From positions 488,839-552,838 of the forward strand of contig NZ_NJGY01000002.1 of assembly GCF_002250505.1 (NCBI RefSeq): DNA of 64,000 nt, written 5' to 3'. A program made the translations under genes and the position numbers. Under the pieces are notes generated by a model, which saw nothing but the letters and a program-made list of their open reading frames with translations, searched no databases and was not told where the DNA came from. This document shows, one piece after another, positions 35,330-43,064 of this stretch; position 1 is the first letter of the stretch, and every line of letters begins with the position of its first letter. This stretch comes from Janthinobacterium sp. PC23-8. GTDB lineage: Bacteria; Pseudomonadota; Gammaproteobacteria; Burkholderiales; Burkholderiaceae_D.

Positions 35330-35343
35330 AGGTACTAGTACCT
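35330..35343. promoter_or_regulatory. candidate GntR operator palindrome
   Basis: AGGTACTAGTACCT is a perfect 14-base palindrome 48 bases upstream of the first gene of the sugar operon. GntR/FCD regulators bind sites of this GGTAC-N-GTACC kind, and the operon itself encodes one. Confidence 0.6.
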
Positions 35344-35400
35344 CAGTTAGCAAACAATAGCATGGCTTTTATCGTCATGGCAATCGTTTTTGGGTTGATT

Positions 35401-35435
35401 TAAAACAAGACTGGCCCGCTTGTCAGGCGGGCCAG
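35401..35435 (-). terminator. Rho-independent terminator of the caspase-fusion gene
   Basis: CTGGCCCGC (35411-35419) and GCGGGCCAG (35427-35435) form a 9-bp perfect stem with a 7-base loop. On the minus strand it is followed by TCTTGTTTT. It lies 31 bases past the stop at 35467. Confidence 0.8.
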
Positions 35436-35466
35436 AAAGGACCATCGGGATGCATAAAAGGTAAGG

Positions 35467-38226
35467 CTACAGCTTTTCCATCTTCTGCCGCACGGCCGGC
35501 GCGGCGCTGGCCGTCGGTGCCAGTTCCAGATAGGTTTTATAGGCCACCTTCGCCCTGGCGCCATCGCCGGCCTTGAAATAGGCGTCACCCAGGTTCAGGT
35601 AGGCGATTGCACGCGACGGGTCCATCTTGACGGTATTTTCAAACCAGCGCGCCGCTTCGCGGTACTTTTCCTGCTTGTAGAACACAAAGCCCAGGTTGTT
35701 GGCGGCCAGGGCGAAGTCGGGCCGCAGTTTGAGCGCTTCCGTAAATTGCGCTTCGGCCAGGTCGTACTGCTTTTCCTTGTAATGCTGCAAGCCACGGTCG
35801 TTGGCGCGCTGGGCCAGCTGGCGCGTGGTGCTCGGCACGGCGCCCGGCGTGACGAGCTTCTGTTCGCCGCCCTGCAAGTCCCTGACCGTCACGCTGGCCG
35901 CCGCCGGCTTGGCGTCGAGCTTGCTGTTCATGGCGATCGCTTCGGTCGACAGCTGCGTCGTGTTGGGGCTGAGGAATTCCGTCTCGCCCGGCAGTTCGAA
36001 CACGAAGTCGCCGCCTTCGGACCCGGGCAGGCTGCCAAAAGCCGGCGTCTGGTTCGATACGCTCGACACGGCCGGTGCCACGTAGGCCGCCAGTTCGGTG
36101 GCCGTGATCAGGCCGTCGCCGTTCAGGTCGGCCTTGCCGGCCAGGCCCTGCAACAACGTCCAGGTAAATACCGAGTGGCCGTTCGGGCCGCCATCGGCGA
36201 CCAGCTGGTCGCCGCCGCCGGCCGTCAGCATTTGCCGGCCGATGCGCTTGGCGTTATCGCGCAGGAAGGAACTGCTGCCGGCGCCGCGCGTCAGGCCCAG
36301 GCCGCTGTAACAGGCGTCCATCACGAACAGCGCGTGCTTGGCCGTCAGGCTTTCGGCGATATTCTGGATTTCCGTCATCGGGATCGCGTCCGTGGCAAAC
36401 TGCGCCGGATCGGAGTCGGCCGGCACAATATAGCCGAGGTCGCGCCCCGAACTGAGCTTGCGCGTGGCGCCATGGCCGGCAAAGAACACAAAGATGCGGT
36501 CGTTCTTCTGCACGCCGCCATGGGCCAGCCTGTCGTGGAAGGCTGCCAGGATATTGTTGCGCGTCGCTTCCCCATTTTTCAACGTCACCACGCGCGCGGG
36601 CGCAAAGCCGAATTTGTCGATCAGGGTTTCGCGGATGCTTTGCGCGTCGCGCACCGCATATTGCAGCTTGGGCCACTTGGCGTAGTCGTCGATGCCGATC
36701 ACCACCGCCCAGGAATTGGCGTAGCCGGTCGAGATGGCCACTTTCTCGGGCGCCGGCGCCTCGCCCTTGGCCGACTTGAACGTGGTGCCGTCCCAGCCGG
36801 CGAACTGATAGCCTTCGGCCACCAGGCGCTCGAGAATGGCCGGCAAGGCTTTGACGGTGCGCTCGTGGATATCATGGAACAGGATAATGCCGCGTTCCGC
36901 CTTGTCGACCGAGGCCAGCACGCGATTGGTAATCGAGCTCGGCACCGGGTCGGCCCAGTCCAGCGAATCGATATTCCACATCACCGATTTGAGGTGAGCG
37001 TCGGCCAGCGCGGCCATGCCTTCGCTGTTGCGCGCGCCGTAAGGGAAGCGGAACAGCGCGGCGCGCTCCGGGCTGATGGCTTTCAACAAGGTGTCGGTAC
37101 CGAGGATTTCGCCCTTGAGCTTGTCGCCGGTTTCCTTGGACAACTGTGCATGGGTAAAACTATGGTTGCCCACTGCATAGCCCTCTTTCATCAGCTTGCG
37201 GCTCACTTCCGCGCCCGCCCCCAGCCTGGCGTGGCCCTCGGCGTCCAGGCTGCCCAGGTTGCGGCCCACATTGAAGAACACGGCCGGCACGCCATACTGT
37301 TTCAAAATTGCGCTGATCTCTTCCGTGTAGCGGCGATGAGGGCCGTCGTCAAAGGTCAGGACGATGGTTTTTTTCGGCAAATTCAAACCGAAGATTTCCG
37401 CATCCTCCTTGTTGACGGCCGGTTTGGGTTCCGGGATGGAACCGGCCGGCGGCTTGGCGTATGGCATGACGACGCCGTTTTCCTTGAGAATCTGCTCCCG
37501 GTTGTACAGTTTTTTCAGCTGCGCCACATAGTCGTCCCAGCGCTCGCGCTTGAGTTCAATGGCGCGCTGGCCCATGTTGCCGAAGATCTGGCGTATCTCT
37601 TTTTCGTAATTGCGTTCGATTTCGGCCAGCGCATCAAGGTCTTCCGAAATGCGCTTGTGCAGCTTGATCGCCGGCAGCGAGCCGTCTTTCGCCACATCGG
37701 CCAGCAAGCCTTGCAGCAATTCGCGGAAGGCCAGGCGGTCGGCGTCAAACAGGCCGGGGTCCGATTCGATATAGGTCAGCAAGCCATCGATGGCGTCGAA
37801 GCGGCCGGGATTGCCGGGCGCCATCAACTGGTCCAGCATCGTATCGAGCCTGGCGCTACGCTCCTGGTTGTCGTGGAACAGCGCCTGGCCCACTTTACGC
37901 GCTGCGTCGCGCGCGCCGTCGGGCAGGCTGTCTTCGTCGGCCAGCAGCACGATGATCTTGCGGAAATTGGCCAGCAGCTCGCGCAGCTGCGTGGCAACCG
38001 CCTTGGCATCGGCGCTGGCTTTGCTGGCGGCGGCGTCCTTTGCTACTGCCTCGGCGGACGGCTGGGCGGGCGTGGCGGGACGGGTAAATGCATAGACGCC
38101 GGCGCCAAAGGCCAGCGCCACTGCAACGGTGGCGGCAATCTTGATCGGCTTGGAAGTCACAACTGGGGTATTCCCTTCAACTACGGAGGTCTGCAAGAAC
38201 TTGCTTGATCCGTAATTGTAGAGCAC
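35467..38226 (-). CDS. membrane-anchored polysaccharide deacetylase-caspase-TPR fusion
   Basis: A protein of up to 919 residues. A membrane helix (about 28-47) is followed by a helical region (60-245). A NodB-type polysaccharide deacetylase covers about 285-485: TFDDGPH at 291-297, HSFTH at 355-359, RFPYG at 393-397 and the late His in ILFHDIH. A caspase-like peptidase C14 domain covers about 505-745: His585 in FFAGHGA, Cys639 in MDACYSG. Within it DLNGDGLITATE at 700-711 fits a canonical EF-hand loop. TPR repeats cover about 803-910. The start is uncertain: GTG at 38226, or GTG at 38160 (VTSKPIKIAA) just before the membrane helix. The catalytic part would face the periplasm. No close relative of known function is recognised. 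Confidence 0.88.
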   Translation of the reverse strand: MLYNYGSSKFLQTSVVEGNTPVVTSKPIKIAATVAVALAFGAGVYAFTRPATPAQPSAEAVAKDAAASKASADAKAVATQLRELLANFRKIIVLLADEDSLPDGARDAARKVGQALFHDNQERSARLDTMLDQLMAPGNPGRFDAIDGLLTYIESDPGLFDADRLAFRELLQGLLADVAKDGSLPAIKLHKRISEDLDALAEIERNYEKEIRQIFGNMGQRAIELKRERWDDYVAQLKKLYNREQILKENGVVMPYAKPPAGSIPEPKPAVNKEDAEIFGLNLPKKTIVLTFDDGPHRRYTEEISAILKQYGVPAVFFNVGRNLGSLDAEGHARLGAGAEVSRKLMKEGYAVGNHSFTHAQLSKETGDKLKGEILGTDTLLKAISPERAALFRFPYGARNSEGMAALADAHLKSVMWNIDSLDWADPVPSSITNRVLASVDKAERGIILFHDIHERTVKALPAILERLVAEGYQFAGWDGTTFKSAKGEAPAPEKVAISTGYANSWAVVIGIDDYAKWPKLQYAVRDAQSIRETLIDKFGFAPARVVTLKNGEATRNNILAAFHDRLAHGGVQKNDRIFVFFAGHGATRKLSSGRDLGYIVPADSDPAQFATDAIPMTEIQNIAESLTAKHALFVMDACYSGLGLTRGAGSSSFLRDNAKRIGRQMLTAGGGDQLVADGGPNGHSVFTWTLLQGLAGKADLNGDGLITATELAAYVAPAVSSVSNQTPAFGSLPGSEGGDFVFELPGETEFLSPNTTQLSTEAIAMNSKLDAKPAAASVTVRDLQGGEQKLVTPGAVPSTTRQLAQRANDRGLQHYKEKQYDLAEAQFTEALKLRPDFALAANNLGFVFYKQEKYREAARWFENTVKMDPSRAIAYLNLGDAYFKAGDGARAKVAYKTYLELAPTASAAPAVRQKMEKL

Positions 38227-38249
38227 GCCAGCGACTTGCGCCGTTCGAT

Positions 38250-38441
38250 TTATTGCCGACAGTCACCATCGTCGGCTGCGGCGGCCTCGCGCAGCAGGCG
38301 CTGCACCACCGCCGCGTCGCCGATGGCGCCCATGGCCAGCAGGGCAAAGCGGGCCAGGAACAGCGGCGCGCGCTGCTCGCCGATGCCGCCCATGGTATGG
38401 CACAGCTCGGTGTAGAGATTGTCGAGTTCGATGTCGCTCAT
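38250..38441 (-). CDS. DUF2783 family small protein
   Basis: A 63-residue protein that fits the DUF2783 family (LDNLYTELCHTMGGIG, LFLARFALLAMGAIGDAAVVQRLL). Family members are typically encoded directly after an FAD-dependent aromatic hydroxylase, as here; their role is unknown. The start at 38441 overlaps the hydroxylase stop (ATGA), with GGAGG nearby. Confidence 0.72.
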   Translation of the reverse strand: MSDIELDNLYTELCHTMGGIGEQRAPLFLARFALLAMGAIGDAAVVQRLLREAAAADDGDCRQ

Positions 38442-40117
38442 GCTGCCTCCGTGGTCAATATTGTTGTGAGCGCCTGACGCACTTGCGCCGGCGTTACGTC
38501 GTGCCAGCGCCCCAGCACATGGCCGTCGGGCCGCACCAGGTAAAAGCTGCCCTGGCGGGCGCCGAACAGGGAAAACAGCTGGCCCGCATAGTCCCAGGCG
38601 CACAGGCCACCCGCCTGCGAGGGCTGCCGCGCCAAGGCCAGCGTGGTCACGCCTTCCAGCGCCAGCAGCTCTGCCGGCACGGCGCCATCGTCGCTGAAAT
38701 ACAGGCCCACGCAAGCGCCCTGCCCCAGCTTCACCAGGTCCGTCACATGGGCGGCGCGCCGCGCTCCACGCTCGACCAGCGCCAGCGGACACTCGGGCAG
38801 CACCGCGCCTGGCGCCGGGCCGGCCGCAAAGACCGCGCTATCGGCCACGTTCAGGGGCGACTGCGCGTAGGCAATCGCACTGGTCTGGCGCGGATTGATC
38901 AGAGACCGTACGTGCGGATGCTTGCAGGCCAAGCCCAGCACGGCCGTGCGCATCAGCTCGAAGGCGAACGTGGGCGGCGCCATGAATTCCGTGCTTTTGC
39001 TGCCGTGACGCAGGTTTTCATGGGCGGCAAACACGCGCTCATCGGAATAGCTGTCCAGCAACATCTCACCGGCTCGTCCCTGCACCACATAAGCGAGCTT
39101 CCAGGCCAGGTTGTCGGCGTCGTCGATGCCGGAGTTCGCGCCGCGCACGCCGAAAATCGGCACCAGGTGGGCGGCGTCGCCGGCAAACAGCACGCGGCCG
39201 TGGCGGTATTTTTCCAGGGTCAGGGCATTGGCCTTGTAGAGGGTGATCCAGACCGGGTGCCAGGGCGCGGTTTCCCCCATCATGGCCAGCAGGCTGTCGA
39301 CACGCGGCGCGACGTTGTCCAGCAGCACGGCCGCCTGGGCGTCCTCGTCGTCGCGCAGCTGGTAGTCGATGCGCCAGATATCGTCGGGCTGCTTGTGCAC
39401 CAGCACGGTCGAGCCCGGGTTGGACGGCGGATCGAAGTAGGCCAGGCGCTCGGTCGGACGATCGCTTTTCAGGTGGATATCGACGATCACATAGCGGCCC
39501 TCGTAGCTGGTGCCCCGCAGTTTCAGGCCAAGGGCCTCGCGCACCGCGCTGCGCCCGCCATCGGCGGCCACCAGCCAGTCGGTGTCGATATTGTACGTCT
39601 CGTGTGGCGTGGCCACGGTGACGCTGGCGCCGCTCTCGCGCTGCTCGACGGCGATGACGCGCGTCTGCCAGCGAATAACGATCAGATCGCCGTGCAGTTC
39701 GGCCGCATCGAGCAAAAACTGTTCGATATGGTATTGCGCCAGGTTGATCATGGGCGGCAACTTCTGGTTGGCGTCCTGCGGCATGCTGAAATGCAGCACC
39801 TCCTCGTCACGGTAAAAACTGCGGCCACCGGCCCACGGCAAGCCTTTCGCCAGGAAACCGTCGAGCGCACCCAGGCGGTCGATGATTTCCAGGCTGCGCC
39901 GCGAGATGCAGATGGCGCGGCTGCCCGTGCACACGCCATCGTCGGCCTCGACCAGCACCGAGCGCACGCCGTGGCGCGCCAGACCCAGCGCCGTGGCCAG
40001 GCCCACCGGGCCGCCGCCAACGATCAGGACTGGCGTGTGTTCGCGGCCCTCGCCCGCAGATTTGCCTGGAGGATAAACCCTGGGCACGTGGGGATATGGT
40101 TGAAATGCAGGTGTCAT
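38438..40117 (-). CDS. FAD-dependent aromatic monooxygenase (MhpA-like)
   Basis: A 559-residue class A flavoprotein hydroxylase. The FAD-binding motif is VLIVGGGPVGLATALGLARHGV with a terminal Glu. The DG motif lies in WLVAADGGRSAVREALGL, and the GD motif in VLFAGDAAHLVPIFGVRGANSGIDDADNLAWKL. The C-terminal thioredoxin-like region resembles that of MhpA/phenol hydroxylase relatives. It should hydroxylate an aromatic acid taken up by the adjacent MFS transporter. The start at 40117 has AAAGGAA upstream and overlaps the MFS stop (ATGA). Confidence 0.88.
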   Translation of the reverse strand: MTPAFQPYPHVPRVYPPGKSAGEGREHTPVLIVGGGPVGLATALGLARHGVRSVLVEADDGVCTGSRAICISRRSLEIIDRLGALDGFLAKGLPWAGGRSFYRDEEVLHFSMPQDANQKLPPMINLAQYHIEQFLLDAAELHGDLIVIRWQTRVIAVEQRESGASVTVATPHETYNIDTDWLVAADGGRSAVREALGLKLRGTSYEGRYVIVDIHLKSDRPTERLAYFDPPSNPGSTVLVHKQPDDIWRIDYQLRDDEDAQAAVLLDNVAPRVDSLLAMMGETAPWHPVWITLYKANALTLEKYRHGRVLFAGDAAHLVPIFGVRGANSGIDDADNLAWKLAYVVQGRAGEMLLDSYSDERVFAAHENLRHGSKSTEFMAPPTFAFELMRTAVLGLACKHPHVRSLINPRQTSAIAYAQSPLNVADSAVFAAGPAPGAVLPECPLALVERGARRAAHVTDLVKLGQGACVGLYFSDDGAVPAELLALEGVTTLALARQPSQAGGLCAWDYAGQLFSLFGARQGSFYLVRPDGHVLGRWHDVTPAQVRQALTTILTTEAA

Positions 40118-41493
40118 GATGATTCCTTTAAAATAGCTGGCTTTGCCTGGCCACGGGAGATCGGCAAGGTCAGCACGATGACGGCGCCGACCACCAGCAG
40201 CGCGCTGGCGTACAGCAGGCCGGTGGCAAAGCTGTTGGTCTGGTCTTTCAGCCACCCCACCACGACCGGGTTCAGGGCCGAGCCGATATTGCCGGTAGCG
40301 TTGATGACGGCAATGCCGATGGCGCGCGCGGCAAAGCTCAGGGCGCCATCGGGCGTGGTCCAGAACACCGACATGGCCGTATAGGCGCCGGTCGAGGCCA
40401 TGCAGATGCCCAGCAGTTGCACCACCGGATTGCCCGAATACGCCGTCAACAGCCAGCCAAAGGCCGACAGCAGCATCGGCCAGACGATATGCCAGCGCCT
40501 TTCCTGCAAACGGTCCGAGCGGCGGCCCCAGGCGATCATGCCGGCCACCGTGCAGACCTGCGGTATGGCGGCCAGCAAGCCGATGGTGGTATTGCTGGCG
40601 CCGTTATTGAAGCTTTTCACGATCAGCGGCGTCCAGACCGCCACCATGGCCAGGGTATTGACCAGGCAAAAGTAGGCGAGGCCAAATTTCAGCACGGTGG
40701 GCGAGCACATTTCGGCCAGCACTGATGGCTTGTCTGATCCCGAAGTGGGCGGTGCTACCGGCTTTTCCGCCTCCAGCATGCGCGCCAGCGCCTGCTGTTC
40801 CAGCTTGCTGAGCCAGCCCGCCTTGCCCGGCGCATCGTCGAGATAGCCATACACGGCCAGTCCCAGCAGCACGGAAGGCAGGCCTTCGAGCAGGAACAAC
40901 CATTGCCAGCCAGACAGGCCCCAGTGGCCGTCGAGCCCCAGGATCAAGCCGGACAAAGCGGACCCGACGGCGGCCGTGACCGGCATGGCGATCATGAACA
41001 GGGCATTGGCGCGCGCCCTGTGGCTGCTCGGAAACCAGAACGTCAGGTACAGCAACATGCCGGGCAGGAAGCCCGCTTCCGTCACGCCGACGAGAAAGCG
41101 CAGCAGATACAGGCTGGCGGGGCTGCTGGCGAACATGGTGGCGGTCGACGCCAGGCCCCAGGCGATCATGATGGAGCCGATCCAGCGCCGCGCGCCCAGG
41201 CGGGCCAGGATGATATTGCTCGGTATGCTGCAGGCGATATAGCCGATATAGAACAACGTGGTGGCAAAACCGAACTGGGTGCCCGACAGGCCCAGCTCCT
41301 GCATCATGGTCAGGCCGGCAAATCCGATATTGATGCGGTCGAGAAAGGAAAACACGAACAGCAGGAACAGAAACCACAGCAGGTGGCGCGATACCTTGCG
41401 TATCACTTGCTGTTCCAGCTGCGTGGTGGCGGCGTCCCGGATCTGTGGCCCGGGGGAAGGGGTGGCGGTGGCCAGAGTCATGCTTGTCTCCAT
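40114..41493 (-). CDS. MFS transporter, anion:cation symporter (ACS) family
   Basis: A 459-residue inner-membrane transporter with about 12 helices. FSFLDRINIGFAGLTMMQELGLS and GVTEAGFLPGMLLYLTFWFPSSHRARANALFMIAMPV are the hallmark ACS segments found in carriers of aromatic and carboxylic acids such as hydroxyphenylacetate. The first start (41493, AAGGA 4 bases upstream) and the ATG at 41481 are both possible. It is translationally coupled to the hydroxylase gene and probably imports its substrate. Confidence 0.87.
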   Translation of the reverse strand: METSMTLATATPSPGPQIRDAATTQLEQQVIRKVSRHLLWFLFLLFVFSFLDRINIGFAGLTMMQELGLSGTQFGFATTLFYIGYIACSIPSNIILARLGARRWIGSIMIAWGLASTATMFASSPASLYLLRFLVGVTEAGFLPGMLLYLTFWFPSSHRARANALFMIAMPVTAAVGSALSGLILGLDGHWGLSGWQWLFLLEGLPSVLLGLAVYGYLDDAPGKAGWLSKLEQQALARMLEAEKPVAPPTSGSDKPSVLAEMCSPTVLKFGLAYFCLVNTLAMVAVWTPLIVKSFNNGASNTTIGLLAAIPQVCTVAGMIAWGRRSDRLQERRWHIVWPMLLSAFGWLLTAYSGNPVVQLLGICMASTGAYTAMSVFWTTPDGALSFAARAIGIAVINATGNIGSALNPVVVGWLKDQTNSFATGLLYASALLVVGAVIVLTLPISRGQAKPAILKESS

Positions 41494-41586
41494 AAGGTCC
41501 TTGCCACGCCGTGCTTGTTGTTATTGGCGTGGGCTGCCGGGTGATCCCGGCTTGAGACACAGTATGCAGACGCCTACGTCCTTGCT

Positions 41587-41605
41587 TGTCCCCATTTTGG
41601 GGACA
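41587..41605. promoter_or_regulatory. candidate operator upstream of the aromatic operon
   Basis: TGTCCCCATTTTGGGGACA is a perfect 7-bp inverted repeat with a 5-base AT centre, 93 bases before the MFS start and just after the LuxR-type gene. It is a good candidate binding site for that regulator. Confidence 0.5.
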
Positions 41606-41632
41606 TTGCTGGTTCGAAAGGCGTATGGCGCA

Positions 41633-42448
41633 TCACGCCGTCCGCGAGTCGACGCACAGCGCAAACAGCTGGCGCTGGCTGGAAATGCCCATGCGCTTGT
41701 AGGCACGCTTCTGGTATGTGATCACGCTCGACGGTTGCAAGCCCATGGCGTCGGCGATTTCAACGGCGCTCAAACCTTCGAGCACGCCACGCAGCACATC
41801 GAGTTCGCGCTTGCTGAGCTGGGGGCAATGCCGGCGCAGGCTGGCCAGCATCATCGGCGCCACGCCCTGCACGGGCTGGCCGTTGAGGCGGTAATGGTGT
41901 TGCACGCCGTGGGCGAACAGCGGCGCCAGGGTCTCGATGGCGGCGATTTCGGCGGGCGCGAACGGGCCTTGGGCGCTGTCTCGGTAGAAATTGACGGAAA
42001 GCCAGATATCGCCGGCCGGCCGCACCAGCAGCGACAGGCGGTCCGACACGTTCGGGCGTTGATAGCAGGCGGCGCGGTAGCCGGGGTGGGCGATCTCATC
42101 GCTGGCCTGCTGGTGCAGCACGATGGCGGCGTCCAGCCTGGGCGACGCCGGGGCGATCACGCTCTGGTTGCCGTCGAGCGCATAGTAGTGGCGCGCGTAG
42201 CTGTCGGCGATGTCCTGCAAAAAGCGTCCACCGCGCCGGTCAGCCACGGCCACCGTGCGCGGCCGGTTGCCGAATTCATAGGCAAAGATCGTGCACTGGA
42301 CGATGGGCGCGGCGCCGGCCACGGTGTTCAGGATGGCGCCGGCCATGGCGTTGACGTCGTCATGGCCGATCGCGCTCATCAGCTCGAAGGCGCGGCCCAG
42401 GTCCAGCTGGCCTTGCGCTTCCTTGCGTTCGACCTTCCAGTAGCGCAT
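41633..42448 (-). CDS. LuxR-type transcriptional regulator
   Basis: A 271-residue regulator. The last ~65 residues form a LuxR helix-turn-helix (LSKRELDVLRGVLEGLSAVEIADAMGLQ then SVITYQKRAYKRMGI). The N-terminal ~190 residues are an uncharacterised sensor region without receiver motifs. GGGGAG precedes the start. It is on the same strand and immediately upstream of the MFS-hydroxylase-DUF2783 genes and is the likely activator of them. Confidence 0.87.
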   Translation of the reverse strand: MRYWKVERKEAQGQLDLGRAFELMSAIGHDDVNAMAGAILNTVAGAAPIVQCTIFAYEFGNRPRTVAVADRRGGRFLQDIADSYARHYYALDGNQSVIAPASPRLDAAIVLHQQASDEIAHPGYRAACYQRPNVSDRLSLLVRPAGDIWLSVNFYRDSAQGPFAPAEIAAIETLAPLFAHGVQHHYRLNGQPVQGVAPMMLASLRRHCPQLSKRELDVLRGVLEGLSAVEIADAMGLQPSSVITYQKRAYKRMGISSQRQLFALCVDSRTA

Positions 42449-42490
42449 GGCCGCTCCCCGTCGCTATGAGTGCTGGGTTGACCGCTGGTG

Positions 42491-43012
42491 TTACTGCTGG
42501 CGCTGCGGCAGCACCCAGTCCGGACGGATGTAATGGCAGGTGTAGCCGTTCGGCAGCCGCTGCAGATAATCCTGGTGCTCGGGTTCGGCTTGCCAGAATG
42601 GGCCGGCGGGCGCCACTTCCGTCACCACCTTGCCCGGCCACAGGCCGGAAGCGTCGACGTCGCGGATGGTTTCTTCGGCCACCAGCTTCTGTTCGTCGGT
42701 GGTGGTGTAGATGGCCGAGCGGTAGCTGGTACCGCGGTCATTGCCCTGGCGGTTTTCCGTGCTCGGGTCGTGGATCTGGAAAAACAGTTCGAGCAGGCGG
42801 CGGTAACTGATGACGGCCGGGTCGAAAATGATCTCGATCGCCTCGGCATGGGTGCCGTGGTTGCGGTAGGTGGCGTCGGCCACGTCGCCGCCCGTATAGC
42901 CCACGCGGGTCGCTGCCACGCCCGGATAGCGGCGCAGAAGATCCTGCACGCCCCAGAAGCAGCCGCCGGCCAATATTGCAGTTTCAAGCGCGGTGTCAGT
43001 CGTATTTGCCAT
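42491..43012 (-). CDS. msrA: peptide-methionine (S)-S-oxide reductase MsrA
   Basis: A 173-residue repair enzyme that reduces methionine-S-sulfoxide in proteins. The catalytic motif [18 protein letters not shown] is at the N-terminus, followed by [25 protein letters not shown] and [15 protein letters not shown], all family-defining. No C-terminal MsrB domain is fused. AAGGA lies 7 bases before the ATG. Transcribed alone, between the LuxR regulator and the MBL-fold gene. Confidence 0.95.
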   Translation of the reverse strand: MANTTDTALETAILAGGCFWGVQDLLRRYPGVAATRVGYTGGDVADATYRNHGTHAEAIEIIFDPAVISYRRLLELFFQIHDPSTENRQGNDRGTSYRSAIYTTTDEQKLVAEETIRDVDASGLWPGKVVTEVAPAGPFWQAEPEHQDYLQRLPNGYTCHYIRPDWVLPQRQQ

Positions 43013-43064
43013 GGTGATGTCCTTGTTCAGAGATGGGCCATCTTACCGCGTCCGGGGATTTTCT

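Noticed and set aside
35746..38208. An 820-codon open frame on the plus strand opposite the caspase-fusion gene
   Set aside because: Same reason: antisense to a gene with several intact catalytic domains, with no signal or domain of its own.
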